A stretch of DNA of 64,000 nucleotides from Metarhizobium sp017305935. Lineage in GTDB: Bacteria; Pseudomonadota; Alphaproteobacteria; Rhizobiales; Rhizobiaceae. Each line of letters starts with the position of its first letter. Position 1 is the stretch's first letter. Location of the stretch: positions 62,001 to 126,000 of the forward strand of contig NZ_JARRIR010000003.1 of the NCBI RefSeq assembly GCF_029601685.1. Direction: 5' to 3'. Below, piece by piece: positions 8,741 to 17,561 of this stretch. Position numbers and translations under genes: made by a program. The notes beneath the pieces were generated by a model that was not told where the DNA came from, searched no databases, and saw only the letters and a program-made list of their open reading frames with translations.

Positions 8741-9135
8741 TCTGAACAGGGCGGATTTGCATTTGTCACTTGCCCGTCGCCCCGTCGGACCTCTGCCGGC
8801 TGAGAGAGGAGCGTGCCACACCAGCGGCCCTTTTTTAGGAAGACCGGTGCATCAAGACCCCTTCTTCCCTCAAGGAGAAGGTCGTGCAGCGGAATGAAGT
8901 GGATATGGCGGCACAGTATCGATGAGGCTGCTCGGCTGCGCCGTCCCCCTCATCTGGCCCTTCGGGCCTGCTTCTGCCCCGAGTGGAGATGGGAGTTGCG
9001 GCATCGGCATGCCTAATTCGTGCGCCTGTCGCAGGGGAGGAGACGCAATTTTGGAGTAATGCATTCACCGGATATCTTTGCAGGGCGAGCGGAGGTGAAG
9101 CGCCCATCATGACATCGATTCGGCGGTAGCCAGCC
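8741..9135. repeat. 395-base gap with hairpin repeats, clpV to hydrolase gene
   Basis: No convincing gene is visible. The gap holds an imperfect hairpin (CCCCTTCTTCCC at 8858-8869 against GGAGAAGG at 8874-8881), a short GGCCC-TTC-GGGCC hairpin near 8956-8968, and the 18-mer at 8996-9013 shared with 2496-2513. The ACCCCTTCTTCCC arm recurs exactly at 17509-17521 and with one change at 39761-39773. The next gene probably has its own promoter here, but I cannot point to one. Confidence 0.5.
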
Positions 9136-11448
9136 ATGCATGAGATCGACGACAGTTTCCGCCGCAGGAAGGAGGCCGGTGCGCTGGCGAAGCGCCGGCG
9201 GCGGATGCGGGCGCGACTGACATGGGTGGGGATCAGCGTCTGCCTTGCCGGGCTCGTGCTGGCGGGCCTCTGGTTCCTGCGCCCGCCGTCACCGGGGCCG
9301 CCGCCGGAGGAAGCGGCGGACGAGGCGCCGCCGCCTGCCTTCACCGCCATCATCCTCGACATTCCCGGCGATCCCTTGCGCATCGAGATCGGCGGTGCTG
9401 GAGCAGAGGCCGCCGCCCGCATCACGAAGCCCGCGCCTCCCGAGACCGGCCTTTCCGGCGAGGTTACCATCCTCCACGAAAAAATCCTGCCTTCCAGCCA
9501 GAAGCTGGTGACAGCCATTCCCTCGACGCCGCAGGATTTTGCCTTTTTCCAGGCCCAGCGCGCGCCCGCCTCGACGCCGGCGGAGCCGGAACCGGCCGAC
9601 GACACGCCGGACCTGCAGCCGGTCGAGCCCGCCCCGGAAACGCCGGCAACACCCGCCACCTCCAACGGCGGCTGGAGCGATATCGATGCCGCCGATCTCG
9701 AAGGCAGCGATGCCGGCTTCCGCAAGACCACGATTGCCGACAACACATCGACCGCCGTCCTCATCGACGATGCCGCGCGCGCATCGCGCACCGAGGACGA
9801 TTTCCGCCGCGTCATCGCCGTCAGCCCGGTCGAGGATTTCTTGCGCGCCAACGGGCTCGGCGAGGCGGAAGCCAAAGACATCGCCGGAAAATTGCAACGC
9901 GATATCCATCTCGAAACTTTCGCCGCCGGGGCGCTGGTGGCGACGCGCACCCTCAACGACCGCACGACCACGCCGCCGCGCAAGAAGCTGGTGCAGATCG
10001 CCTTTTACGAGCCGGAAAAATTCCTCGGAGCTTATGCGGTGGATGACGACGGCGCCTTCGTCGCCGCAGCCGACCCCTGGGTCAGTACCGATCTATTCCA
10101 ACTTCTCGACGCCCCGCAGGAGGATGTCGCCGCCCAGCGCTACCGGCTGCTGGACGGCATCTATTCCGTAGGGCTTCGCAGCGGCATTTCCACCGCCGTC
10201 ATCGGCGAGGCGATCATGTATCTGTCGCGCGGCCACGATCTCGGCGAATTCGCCGCGCCCGAGGACGTGCTGACGCTGGTCTATGCGCAGGAAGGCCGAC
10301 AGTCCGGCACGAGCCAGAACCGGGTGCTCTATATCGGCGTCGCCGGGCCGAATGTGTCGATCCGCTGCTTCGTCTACAAACCGGAAGGGGCGGGCGATTT
10401 CGCCTGCCTCGACGAGAACGACCGCTCCGGCACCATCGAGATCACCAACGGCATGGTGACGCCGGTCGCCGGCGTCATGACCTCCGGTTTCGGCCCGCGC
10501 CGTCATCCGATTCTCGGCAAGGTGCTGATGCATGAGGGGGTGGATTGGGCTGCGCCCGTGGGCACGCCGGTGCGCGCCGCCTTTGCCGGAAAGATTTCCT
10601 ATGCGGCCGACAAGGGCACCTTCGGCAATTTCGTCCAGATCGAGCACCAGAACGGCCGCGCCACCGGCTATGCGCATTTGAACGGCTTTGCCAGCGGCAT
10701 CAAGCCGGGCGCGACGGTACAGGCAGGCGACGTCATCGGTTATGTCGGCACCACCGGCCGCTCCACCGGCCCGCACCTGCATTTCGAACTGTATGCCGGC
10801 GGCAAGTCGATCGATCCGTTGCAGATGACGGTCGCGTCCGGCGATTCCGGCGGCGAAGCGGTGGAGGCGCTGGTCGAGCGCATCGTCGGCGTCGAAAGCG
10901 GCGGCAATGCCTCCGCGAAAAACCCGCTCTCGACCGCCACCGGCCTCGGTCAGTTCATCGAATCCACCTGGCTTCGGATGATGCAGACCTACCGGCCCGA
11001 TCTCGCCCGCGCGCTCGACCGCGACCAGTTGCTGGCGCTGCGGCTTGATCCGACGCTGTCGCGCGAAATGGTCGCCAACCTGGCGCGCGAGAACAAATCC
11101 TATCTGGAGGCCGGCGGCCAGCAGGTGACGGCAGGTCGGCTCTATCTCGCCCATTTCCTCGGTCCGGAGGGTGCGCGCCTGATCCTCGCCTCGGCCGATA
11201 CAATGCTTCTGGAAACCGTACTCGGCAGCGCCGTGATCCGCGCCAATCCCTTCCTCACCGGCCGGGATGTCGCCTATGTCAAGAACTGGGCCGAAGCCAA
11301 GATGCGCCATCGCGGCGGCGGCGTGAGTTTGCCGGCGACGGTCACAAAGAAGGTTGCGGAAGCCTCCGCCGAATTCGTTGCCTATCGCAAGGCGATGCTG
11401 GCGCTGGTGGGGGAAGCGGACGGAAAGGCTTTCGCCATCGCCAAATAG
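9136..11448 (+). CDS. Membrane-anchored M23 peptidase with SLT-like domain, T6SS-linked
   Basis: A 770-residue predicted peptidoglycan hydrolase. A basic N-terminus (residues 8-27) and one hydrophobic segment (about 28-48) make it an inner-membrane-anchored periplasmic protein. A Pro/Glu-rich region follows. The M23 (LytM) domain spans about 450-570, with the first zinc motif HEGVD near residue 466 and HLHFE near 547. A lytic-transglycosylase-like segment follows, VESGGNASAKN (Glu about 587) then TGLGQF. One chain could thus cut both the peptide and glycan parts of the wall. It lies downstream of clpV, in the place where some T6SS clusters carry a wall-opening enzyme. It might alternatively be an effector. 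No strong ribosome binding site precedes ATG 9136, so the start is tentative. Confidence 0.85.
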   Translation: MHEIDDSFRRRKEAGALAKRRRRMRARLTWVGISVCLAGLVLAGLWFLRPPSPGPPPEEAADEAPPPAFTAIILDIPGDPLRIEIGGAGAEAAARITKPAPPETGLSGEVTILHEKILPSSQKLVTAIPSTPQDFAFFQAQRAPASTPAEPEPADDTPDLQPVEPAPETPATPATSNGGWSDIDAADLEGSDAGFRKTTIADNTSTAVLIDDAARASRTEDDFRRVIAVSPVEDFLRANGLGEAEAKDIAGKLQRDIHLETFAAGALVATRTLNDRTTTPPRKKLVQIAFYEPEKFLGAYAVDDDGAFVAAADPWVSTDLFQLLDAPQEDVAAQRYRLLDGIYSVGLRSGISTAVIGEAIMYLSRGHDLGEFAAPEDVLTLVYAQEGRQSGTSQNRVLYIGVAGPNVSIRCFVYKPEGAGDFACLDENDRSGTIEITNGMVTPVAGVMTSGFGPRRHPILGKVLMHEGVDWAAPVGTPVRAAFAGKISYAADKGTFGNFVQIEHQNGRATGYAHLNGFASGIKPGATVQAGDVIGYVGTTGRSTGPHLHFELYAGGKSIDPLQMTVASGDSGGEAVEALVERIVGVESGGNASAKNPLSTATGLGQFIESTWLRMMQTYRPDLARALDRDQLLALRLDPTLSREMVANLARENKSYLEAGGQQVTAGRLYLAHFLGPEGARLILASADTMLLETVLGSAVIRANPFLTGRDVAYVKNWAEAKMRHRGGGVSLPATVTKKVAEASAEFVAYRKAMLALVGEADGKAFAIAK

Positions 11449-11562
11449 TGACGGCAACCTTGCATTGCAGAACTTTACCGGAAAACGCGCGTGAGCCTTG
11501 CGCGCGCCGCAATCGTCTGCTTGTCTGGATTTTACCGAAAATCTTGCAGGAAAGGTCGTCAT

Positions 11563-11865
11563 TTGAGTCATTCACGCTTTCTTGCCGCGGTCGCGGCCGG
11601 CGGTTTCCTTCTTGTCGGCGCTGGATGCCAGAAGGCCGCGGAGCCTCCCGTGGCACAGGCCGGCGGACTCTGCCGTCCCGAGGCGGCAGCGTCCCTGGTC
11701 GGCAAGCCGAGGGTCACGGATGCGCAGGCCATGCAGCTTACCGGCGCCACCATCGTGCGCCAGATCAAGCCCGGCGATGCCGTCACCATGGATTTCCGCC
11801 AAGAGCGCGTGACCGTCGAGACGGATGCCGGAACCGGCAAGATCACCCGCGCCATGTGCGGCTAA
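11563..11865 (+). CDS. I78-family protease inhibitor lipoprotein
   Basis: A 100-residue protein read from TTG 11563, chosen because AGGAAAGG lies 8 bases upstream and because this start opens directly onto a signal peptide (hydrophobic residues 6-18) ending in a lipobox-like VGAGC with Cys22. The mature part carries the I78 inhibitor pattern: an N-terminal LCRPE, LVGKP, the TVRxxxPGDAVTMDFRxxR-type core (here IVRQIKPGDAVTMDF) and a final MCG. Cys37 and Cys99 are placed to form the family disulfide. Known I78 members inhibit serine proteases. It follows the wall hydrolase by 114 bases on the same strand. A link between the two is conjecture. Confidence 0.8.
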   Translation: MSHSRFLAAVAAGGFLLVGAGCQKAAEPPVAQAGGLCRPEAAASLVGKPRVTDAQAMQLTGATIVRQIKPGDAVTMDFRQERVTVETDAGTGKITRAMCG

Positions 11866-11869
11866 GTCC

Positions 11870-11897
11870 AAGCGGCAAAGCCGAAGCGGCAAAGCCG
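11870..11897. repeat. 14-bp perfect tandem duplication
   Basis: AAGCGGCAAAGCCG occurs twice without a gap (11870-11883 and 11884-11897), between two convergent genes. Each copy can fold a GCGGC-AAA-GCCGC-type hairpin, so the pair may serve as a weak bidirectional terminator. Confidence 0.55.
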
Positions 11898-11909
11898 CCG
11901 GCCCGCCGG

Positions 11910-12353
11910 TCATTCATCGAGATCGATCAGCGCGATGCCGAGTTCCGGCCGTTTGCGGCGGCGTAGGCGTGCCGGGGTTTCGCGCAGCATCACTTCCAGC
12001 GTCGGGCGCACATGGCCCTCGAGAAAATGGCCGCCACGGGTGGTGCCGTCGGAAAGGCCGAGCACCACATGCAGATGCAGGCTGGCCTTGCCCTCGTCAT
12101 CGACGGCGATGTCGCCAATCATGCTCAGCACCTCCGATTGCACCTCGACCGGGATCGGCGCGTAAGTCTTCGTGTCGAATTCGAAGAAGGCGATGCGTGC
12201 GGCGCGAAAGGCGCCGATGGCGGTGATCGAGGCGGCGGCGATCGCGTTTTTTCCGGCGAAATCGCGAATGGTCGCAAAGGCTTCCTCACCTTCGTCGAGC
12301 ACCAGGATGAAGCTGCGCTCGCCGGCATCCTCGACCAGAAGTTTGTGTTTCAT
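11910..12353 (-). CDS. PPC/DUF296 domain protein
   Basis: A 147-residue single-domain protein of the PPC (DUF296) family. It reads LDEGEEAFATIRDFAGKNAI near residues 20-40, then AASITAIGAFRAARIAFF, a GDIA segment, LHLHVVLGLSDGTTRGGHFLEGHV, and a beta-hairpin end. Conserved His residues in LHLH and GGHF match the family metal-site pattern. In bacteria these proteins form trimers of unknown role; plant relatives with AT-hooks bind DNA. I chose ATG 12353 with AAGGAGCGAGG upstream. It is divergent from the paoABC-like operon, separated by 127 bases. Confidence 0.85.
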   Translation of the reverse strand: MKHKLLVEDAGERSFILVLDEGEEAFATIRDFAGKNAIAAASITAIGAFRAARIAFFEFDTKTYAPIPVEVQSEVLSMIGDIAVDDEGKASLHLHVVLGLSDGTTRGGHFLEGHVRPTLEVMLRETPARLRRRKRPELGIALIDLDE

Positions 12354-12480
12354 GACCTCGCTCCTTCGCTGTTGCCTCCCGACGGAAAGGCGCGGGCGCG
12401 CGCTTCGGTTCCGCCACGGCAGGAACAAAGCCCATTCTGCTCCGTTAGTCGTTCATCCCTGCCCATGAAAGGCTGCACCG

Positions 12481-12993
12481 ATGGACACCTCCCGCACCGC
12501 CCTGTGTGCCGTATCGCTCGCCGTCAACGGACGGCATTTCTCCTTCGACATTCCCCCCTGGGTCACGCTTCTCGACCTGCTGCGCGGCGACATGGAACTG
12601 ACCGGCACCAAGAAGGGCTGCGATCACGGCCAATGCGGCGCCTGCACCGTGTTGATCGATGGCGAGCGGGTGAATTCCTGCCTCAAGCTGGCGGTGACGC
12701 TGGATGGTGCGGAGATCACCACCATCGAGGGGCTCGGCACGCCGGATGACATGCACCCGATGCAGAAGGCCTTCGTCGAGCATGACGCCTTCCAATGCGG
12801 TTATTGCACGCCGGGCCAGATCTGTTCCGCCGTCGGCCTTGTCAACGAGGGTCACGCCCGTTCTCGCGAGGAGATCCGCGAGTTGATGAGCGGCAATCTC
12901 TGTCGCTGCGGCGCCTATACCAATATCGCCGATGCTATCGAGGACGTGCTCGCCGAGGAAACCGCCCTTCCACATCGGGAGGCCGCCGAATGA
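12481..12993 (+). CDS. Aldehyde/xanthine oxidoreductase 2Fe-2S subunit (PaoA-like)
   Basis: A 170-residue electron-transfer subunit of a three-subunit molybdenum hydroxylase. A plant-ferredoxin-type cluster site (KKGCDHGQCGACTV, residues 43-56, plus a later Cys in VNSCLKL) is followed by the second [2Fe-2S] domain with FQCGYCTPGQI and LCRCGAYTNI. Unlike E. coli PaoA, it has no twin-arginine signal peptide, so the enzyme is predicted to be cytoplasmic. Its stop overlaps the next start (ATGA). With the following FAD and molybdopterin subunits it should oxidise aldehydes or N-heterocycles; the substrate cannot be told from the sequence. Confidence 0.95.
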   Translation: MDTSRTALCAVSLAVNGRHFSFDIPPWVTLLDLLRGDMELTGTKKGCDHGQCGACTVLIDGERVNSCLKLAVTLDGAEITTIEGLGTPDDMHPMQKAFVEHDAFQCGYCTPGQICSAVGLVNEGHARSREEIRELMSGNLCRCGAYTNIADAIEDVLAEETALPHREAAE

Positions 12994-14006
12994 GACCCTT
13001 TGCCTATACCCGCGCCGAAACCGTCGGCGAAGCCGTCGCCGCCCTTGCCGCCGATCCGGACGCGCAGATTCTTGCCGGCGGCACCAATCTTGTCGACCTG
13101 ATGAAATACGACGTCGCCAGGCCCGGCGCAGTCGTCGATATCAATCGCCTGCCGCTGAAGGAGATCGAGGAACTGCAGGACGGGGCCCTGCGCATCGGGG
13201 CGTTGGTGAGCAACACGGCGGTCGCCTATGACGAACGCGTCCGGGAAAAATTCCCGTTGCTTTCCAGCGCCATCCTCGCCGGGGCTTCGCCGCAACTGCG
13301 CAATGCCGCCACGACCGGCGGCAACCTGCTGCAGCGCACACGCTGCTATTATTTCTACGATCCCTCCACCCCCTGCAACAAGCGCCAGTCCGGCTCCGGC
13401 TGCGGCGCCATCGGCGGCGTGAACCGCATCCATGCCATTCTCGGCGCCAGCGAGCATTGCATCGCCGTGCATCCTTCCGACATGTGCGTGGCGCTGGCGG
13501 CGCTCGAAGCCATCGTCGAGGTCGAAGGCCCGGAGGGGCCGCGCGAGATCGCATTCGCCGATTTCCACCGCCTGCCCGGCGACATGCCGGAGCGCGACAA
13601 CACGCTGGCGCAGGGCGAGATGGTCACCGGCATCCGGCTTGAAGCCAATCATTTCGCCCCCCACCACACCTATCTGAAGATCCGCGATCGCTTGTCCTAT
13701 GCCTTTGCGCTGGTTTCGGTCGCCGTCGCCATGGAGATCGATCGCGGCCGCATCGTCGACCTCAGGCTGGCGCTCGGCGGCGTCGCTCACAAGCCTTGGC
13801 GCGATCCGCTGGCGGAAGCGGAGTTTGCCGGCGCCACCGCCGACGAAATGACCTTCGGCCGCATCGCCGAACGGCTGCTGACCGGCGCGAAAGGCCAGGG
13901 CGGCAATGATTTCAAGATACCGCTCGCCGAAAAGGCCATCATTCGCGCCCTGAAACAGGCGGCCGCCGGCCGGCCGCAGGACCAGACGATCAAGGCGATC
14001 CAGTAA
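12990..14006 (+). CDS. Oxidoreductase FAD subunit (PaoB-like)
   Basis: A 338-residue FAD-binding subunit of the CO-dehydrogenase/PaoB type. The flavin motifs ILAGGTNLVDLMK (about residues 26-38) and RNAATTGGNLLQRTRC are clear. After the second motif it carries the four spaced cysteines (RC, PC, GC, HC between about residues 115 and 157) that hold the additional [4Fe-4S] cluster characteristic of PaoB. It therefore belongs to the PaoABC group rather than ordinary xanthine dehydrogenases. It is coupled by ATGA to the 2Fe-2S subunit and lies 13 bases before the catalytic subunit. Confidence 0.94.
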   Translation: MRPFAYTRAETVGEAVAALAADPDAQILAGGTNLVDLMKYDVARPGAVVDINRLPLKEIEELQDGALRIGALVSNTAVAYDERVREKFPLLSSAILAGASPQLRNAATTGGNLLQRTRCYYFYDPSTPCNKRQSGSGCGAIGGVNRIHAILGASEHCIAVHPSDMCVALAALEAIVEVEGPEGPREIAFADFHRLPGDMPERDNTLAQGEMVTGIRLEANHFAPHHTYLKIRDRLSYAFALVSVAVAMEIDRGRIVDLRLALGGVAHKPWRDPLAEAEFAGATADEMTFGRIAERLLTGAKGQGGNDFKIPLAEKAIIRALKQAAAGRPQDQTIKAIQ

Positions 14007-14019
14007 CAGGAGGCCCGCC

Positions 14020-16272
14020 ATGCTGCATCATTCCAAAGTCGTCGGCCTTCCGGTGTCGCGCATCGACGGACCGCTGAAGGTCACGGGGACGGCGCATTAC
14101 GCCACCGAACATGCTGCTCCCGGCATGCTCTACGGTTACGTGGTTCCCGCCACCATCGCCACCGGCCGCATCCTCGCGGTCCACACGCACGAGGCGGGAT
14201 CCTTCCCGGGTGTCGTCAAGGTCTATACCCATGAGAACCGGCCGAAGGCCGCCTTCCGCGACGCCAAATGGAAGGACGAGGTGGCGCTGCCCGGCCATCC
14301 CTTCCGCCCCCTGGAAAACGACCGGGTGCTGTTCGACGGCCAGCCGGTCGCTTTCGTCGTCGCCGAAAGTTTCGAGGCGGCGCGCGATGCCGCCGCGCTG
14401 ATCCGCGTCGACTATGCGCCGGGCGAGGCGAAGACGGATATCTGCGCCGAGCGCCATAACGCCTATGTGCCGCCGGTGCCGCGCATGCCGCAATTCATGC
14501 CGCCCAAGCCGCGCGGCGATGCCGAAACCGCCTTCGGCCTGGCGCCGCATTCCGTGTCCAACGATTACGTCATCGAGGGCGAGCACCACAATCCCATGGA
14601 GCTGTTTGGCACGACCGTCATTCTCGGCCGTGACGGTGACCTGACCATTCACGAGAAAACCCAGGGGTCGCAGAACTCGCAGGCCTATGTCTGCGGCGTC
14701 TTCGGCCTCGATCCAGAGCGGGTGGTCGTGCGAAACCGTTTCGTCGGCGGCGCTTTCGGGCAAGGGCTGCGGCCGAAGCATAATCTGTTCCTCGCGGTCA
14801 TGGCGAGCCTCGATCTCAACCGCTCGATGAAGGTGGAGATGAGCCGGCGCGAGATGTTCTATCTCACCTGGCGGCCGTCCTGCGTACAGACCGTCTCGCT
14901 CGCCGCCGATGGCGAGGGGCATCTGCAGGCGGTGCTACATCATGCCGTCCATGCGACGTCGCGGCATGAGGACTACCAGGAAAACGTCGCCAACTGGTCC
15001 GGCCTCGCCTATGCCTGCGACAATGTGAAGATCGAATACGAAATCGCCAAGCTCGACATGGCGACCCCCGGCGACATGCGCGCGCCCGGCGCGGCCAGCG
15101 GCCTGACGGCGCTGGAAGCGGCGATGGACGAGCTGGCCTATGCGGTCGGTATCGATCCGCTCGAATTGCGTATCCGCAATTTCGTCCACCGCGACCAGAA
15201 CCAGGACAAGGACATCACCTCCAAGGCCCTGCATGCCTGTTACCGCGAGGGCGCGGAGCGTTTCGGCTGGGCGAGCCGCTCGCCGGAGCCGGGCTCGATG
15301 CGCGAAGGCAACGAGCTGATCGGCTGGGGCATGGCGGGCGGCATCTGGGAAGCGCAGATGTCGCAGGCCGAGGCCCGTGTGCGGCTGTTTGCCGATGGCC
15401 GGGTGACGGTCAGCGCCGCCGCCTCCGATATCGGCACCGGCACCTATACCATTCTCGGCCAGCTCGCGGCCGAGGCCTTCGACATTCCCGTCGAGCGGGT
15501 GACGGTGGCGATCGGCGCTTCCGACCTGCCGAAGACCGGCGTCGAAGGTGGGTCCTGGACGGCGGCCACCAGCGGCACCGCTGTGCAGAACGCCGCGAAG
15601 GCGGTGATAAAAACCCTGCTCGACCATGCGAGGAACATGGAGAATTCGCCGCTTGCCGATGCAAGCGAGGAGCAGGTGGAAATTTCGGAGGGGCGGCTGG
15701 TGCTGGAAACCAACCATCAGGCAGGCGTCGCCATTTCGGATATCATGGCGTCCGCCGGTCTGCCTTTCATCGCCGAGACCGGAAAGGCCGCGCCCGACAA
15801 GGCGATCATGGCGAAATTCTCCGCCTATACCCATTCGGCCGTCTTCGTCGAGGTGCGGGTCGATGTCGAACTCGGTGTCGTCAGGGTGACGCGGGTGGTC
15901 AGCGCCGTCGCGGCCGGACGCATCCTCAACCCCAAGACGGCGCGCAGCCAGATTCTGGGCGGCGTGGTCATGGGCATCGGCATGGCATTGCATGAAGAAG
16001 GCATGATCGACCACCGCAGCGGCCGGATCATGAACCACAACATCGCCGAATACCACATCCCCGCCCATGCCGACATTCACGACATCGAGGTGCTGTTCGT
16101 CGAGGAAGACGACGACAAGGCAAGCCCGATCGGCGTCAAGGGGCTGGGCGAGATCGGCATTGTCGGCGTCGCCGCCGCCGTCTCGAACGCCATCTTCCAT
16201 GCGACCGGCAAGCGCATCCGCCATTTCCCCATCACCCTCGACAAGATCCTCGAAAGCGAGATCAATCCATGA
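14020..16272 (+). CDS. Oxidoreductase molybdopterin subunit (PaoC-like)
   Basis: A 750-residue catalytic subunit of the xanthine oxidase family. It starts with SRIDGPLKVTGTAHYATEH, a family signature, continues with EGEHHNPMEL and RFVGGAFGQG (molybdopterin binding), and ends with GVKGLGEIGIVG, whose Glu is the usual base of the molybdenum hydroxylase reaction. ACAGGAGG stands just before the ATG. Together with the two preceding genes it makes a complete enzyme; an XdhC/PaoD-type maturation factor is not in the window. It is coupled by ATGA to a catalase-like gene, which fits an enzyme that can pass electrons to oxygen. Confidence 0.95.
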   Translation: MLHHSKVVGLPVSRIDGPLKVTGTAHYATEHAAPGMLYGYVVPATIATGRILAVHTHEAGSFPGVVKVYTHENRPKAAFRDAKWKDEVALPGHPFRPLENDRVLFDGQPVAFVVAESFEAARDAAALIRVDYAPGEAKTDICAERHNAYVPPVPRMPQFMPPKPRGDAETAFGLAPHSVSNDYVIEGEHHNPMELFGTTVILGRDGDLTIHEKTQGSQNSQAYVCGVFGLDPERVVVRNRFVGGAFGQGLRPKHNLFLAVMASLDLNRSMKVEMSRREMFYLTWRPSCVQTVSLAADGEGHLQAVLHHAVHATSRHEDYQENVANWSGLAYACDNVKIEYEIAKLDMATPGDMRAPGAASGLTALEAAMDELAYAVGIDPLELRIRNFVHRDQNQDKDITSKALHACYREGAERFGWASRSPEPGSMREGNELIGWGMAGGIWEAQMSQAEARVRLFADGRVTVSAAASDIGTGTYTILGQLAAEAFDIPVERVTVAIGASDLPKTGVEGGSWTAATSGTAVQNAAKAVIKTLLDHARNMENSPLADASEEQVEISEGRLVLETNHQAGVAISDIMASAGLPFIAETGKAAPDKAIMAKFSAYTHSAVFVEVRVDVELGVVRVTRVVSAVAAGRILNPKTARSQILGGVVMGIGMALHEEGMIDHRSGRIMNHNIAEYHIPAHADIHDIEVLFVEEDDDKASPIGVKGLGEIGIVGVAAAVSNAIFHATGKRIRHFPITLDKILESEINP

Positions 16273-17444
16273 GCGAGACCACCGCCGAAACCCACGCCTT
16301 CCGTCCCGTGCGCTTTTCGCAGGATGTCGAGACCGTCCAGCCGGACGAGCCGCAGGTCGCTCGCGAGCTTGCCGAGACCATGTTGTCGATCGCCCGGAAG
16401 ACCTATGCCGATACGGGCCACGCCATGCGCGCGGTCCACGCCAAGAGCCACGGCCTGCTGCAGGCGCGGCTGGAAGTCCTTGACGACCTGCCGCCCGAAC
16501 TGGCGCAGGGGATTTTCGCAAAACCGGGCAATCATGACGCGATCATCCGCCTGTCGACTTCGCCCGGCGACCTGCTGCATGACGGCATCTCGACCGCGCG
16601 CGGGCTGGCGCTGAAGATTCTCGACGTCGAGGGCGAGCGGCTGCCGGGCGCCGAGGAGGCGACCAGCCAGGATTTCGTCATGGTCAACGGCAAGGAGTTC
16701 AACGCCTCCTCCGGCCGGCAATTCCTGACGACGCTGAAGGGGCTGGCTGCGACCACGGACCGTATCGAAGGCGTCAAGACCTGGGTCTCCAAGGCCTTCA
16801 AGGGCATCGAGGCGGCGCTGGAGGCGGTCGGCGGTGAAAGCGCGACATTGAAGGCGCTGGGCGGGCATCCCGACACGCATATCCTCGGTGACAGCTTCTT
16901 TACGCAACTGCCGCTGCGCCATGGCGACTACATCGCCAAGCTGGCGATCGTGCCGATCTCGGAAAACCTGAAGGCGCTGAACGGCGCCAGGCTGGACACC
17001 GAGGACGACGAGGACGCCATCCGCCACGGCGTGATGGATTTCTTCGAGAACAATACGGCGATCTGGAACCTGCAGGTGCAGCTCTGCACCGATCTGGAGG
17101 ACATGCCGGTCGAGGGCGTGCAGGCCTGGGACGAGAAGAAAAGCCCCTTCGTGACGGTGGCGCGGCTGGTCGCCGGCCCCCAGACGGCCTGGAGCGAAGA
17201 GCGCGCCGAACAGGGCGACGACGGCATGGCCTTCAGCCCCTGGAACGGGATTGCCGACCACCGCCCCCTCGGCGCGATCATGCGTCTTCGCAAGCTCGCC
17301 TATGAACGCTCCGCCGCCTTCCGCTCCCAGCGCAATTTCATCCCCGTCACCGATCCCCGAGTTTGTCCTTTCGGCCACGGCCGCAGCGGCGGGCGTGGTG
17401 CGGCGTTCAATGATGCGAAAGAAGGACTCTCGCTCGGAGAATGA
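16269..17444 (+). CDS. Catalase-like haem protein, y4iL type
   Basis: A 391-residue member of the catalase-related family that includes rhizobial y4iL. It lacks the N-terminal arm and other parts of full catalases but keeps the core: HAKSHGLLQARLEVL near residues 58-72 (the position of the distal His), a GLALKILDVEGE strand, SQDFVMVNGKEF, and a C-terminal LRKLAYERSAAFRSQRN region. The usual proximal-tyrosine motif is not obvious. The ATG overlaps the stop of the molybdenum subunit, so it is the fourth gene of that operon. It may remove peroxide made by the oxidoreductase, or may act as a peroxidase or hydroperoxide-using enzyme; activity is unproven for most of the family. Confidence 0.85.
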   Translation: MSETTAETHAFRPVRFSQDVETVQPDEPQVARELAETMLSIARKTYADTGHAMRAVHAKSHGLLQARLEVLDDLPPELAQGIFAKPGNHDAIIRLSTSPGDLLHDGISTARGLALKILDVEGERLPGAEEATSQDFVMVNGKEFNASSGRQFLTTLKGLAATTDRIEGVKTWVSKAFKGIEAALEAVGGESATLKALGGHPDTHILGDSFFTQLPLRHGDYIAKLAIVPISENLKALNGARLDTEDDEDAIRHGVMDFFENNTAIWNLQVQLCTDLEDMPVEGVQAWDEKKSPFVTVARLVAGPQTAWSEERAEQGDDGMAFSPWNGIADHRPLGAIMRLRKLAYERSAAFRSQRNFIPVTDPRVCPFGHGRSGGRGAAFNDAKEGLSLGE

Positions 17445-17506
17445 AGGCTTTGCGCCCAGGCTGCAAAGCGCAGGGCAACCGGATGCGGAACGAAAGCATC
17501 GTCGCG

Positions 17507-17539
17507 AAACCCCTTCTTCCCGGCGGGAAGAAGGGGTTT
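17507..17539. terminator. Perfect bidirectional terminator hairpin
   Basis: AAACCCCTTCTTCCC (17507-17521) is perfectly complementary to 17525-17539, with a three-base GGC loop. The arms carry A-runs outside and T-runs at the far end, so each strand reads as a hairpin followed by U residues. It lies between two convergent genes. It also belongs to the dispersed ACCCCTTCT-hairpin family. Confidence 0.8.
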
Positions 17540-17561
17540 TCGGCATGGGCGCGCGAAAATC

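Noticed and set aside
5735..8821. Minus-strand open frame of over 1000 codons opposite clpV
   Set aside because: It is antisense to a clear ClpV with both Walker motifs. It has no domain pattern or ribosome binding site.
17507..17539. Single long inverted repeat considered as an insertion-sequence end
   Set aside because: The hairpin is only 33 bases, has no target duplication or transposase nearby, and sits where a terminator is expected.
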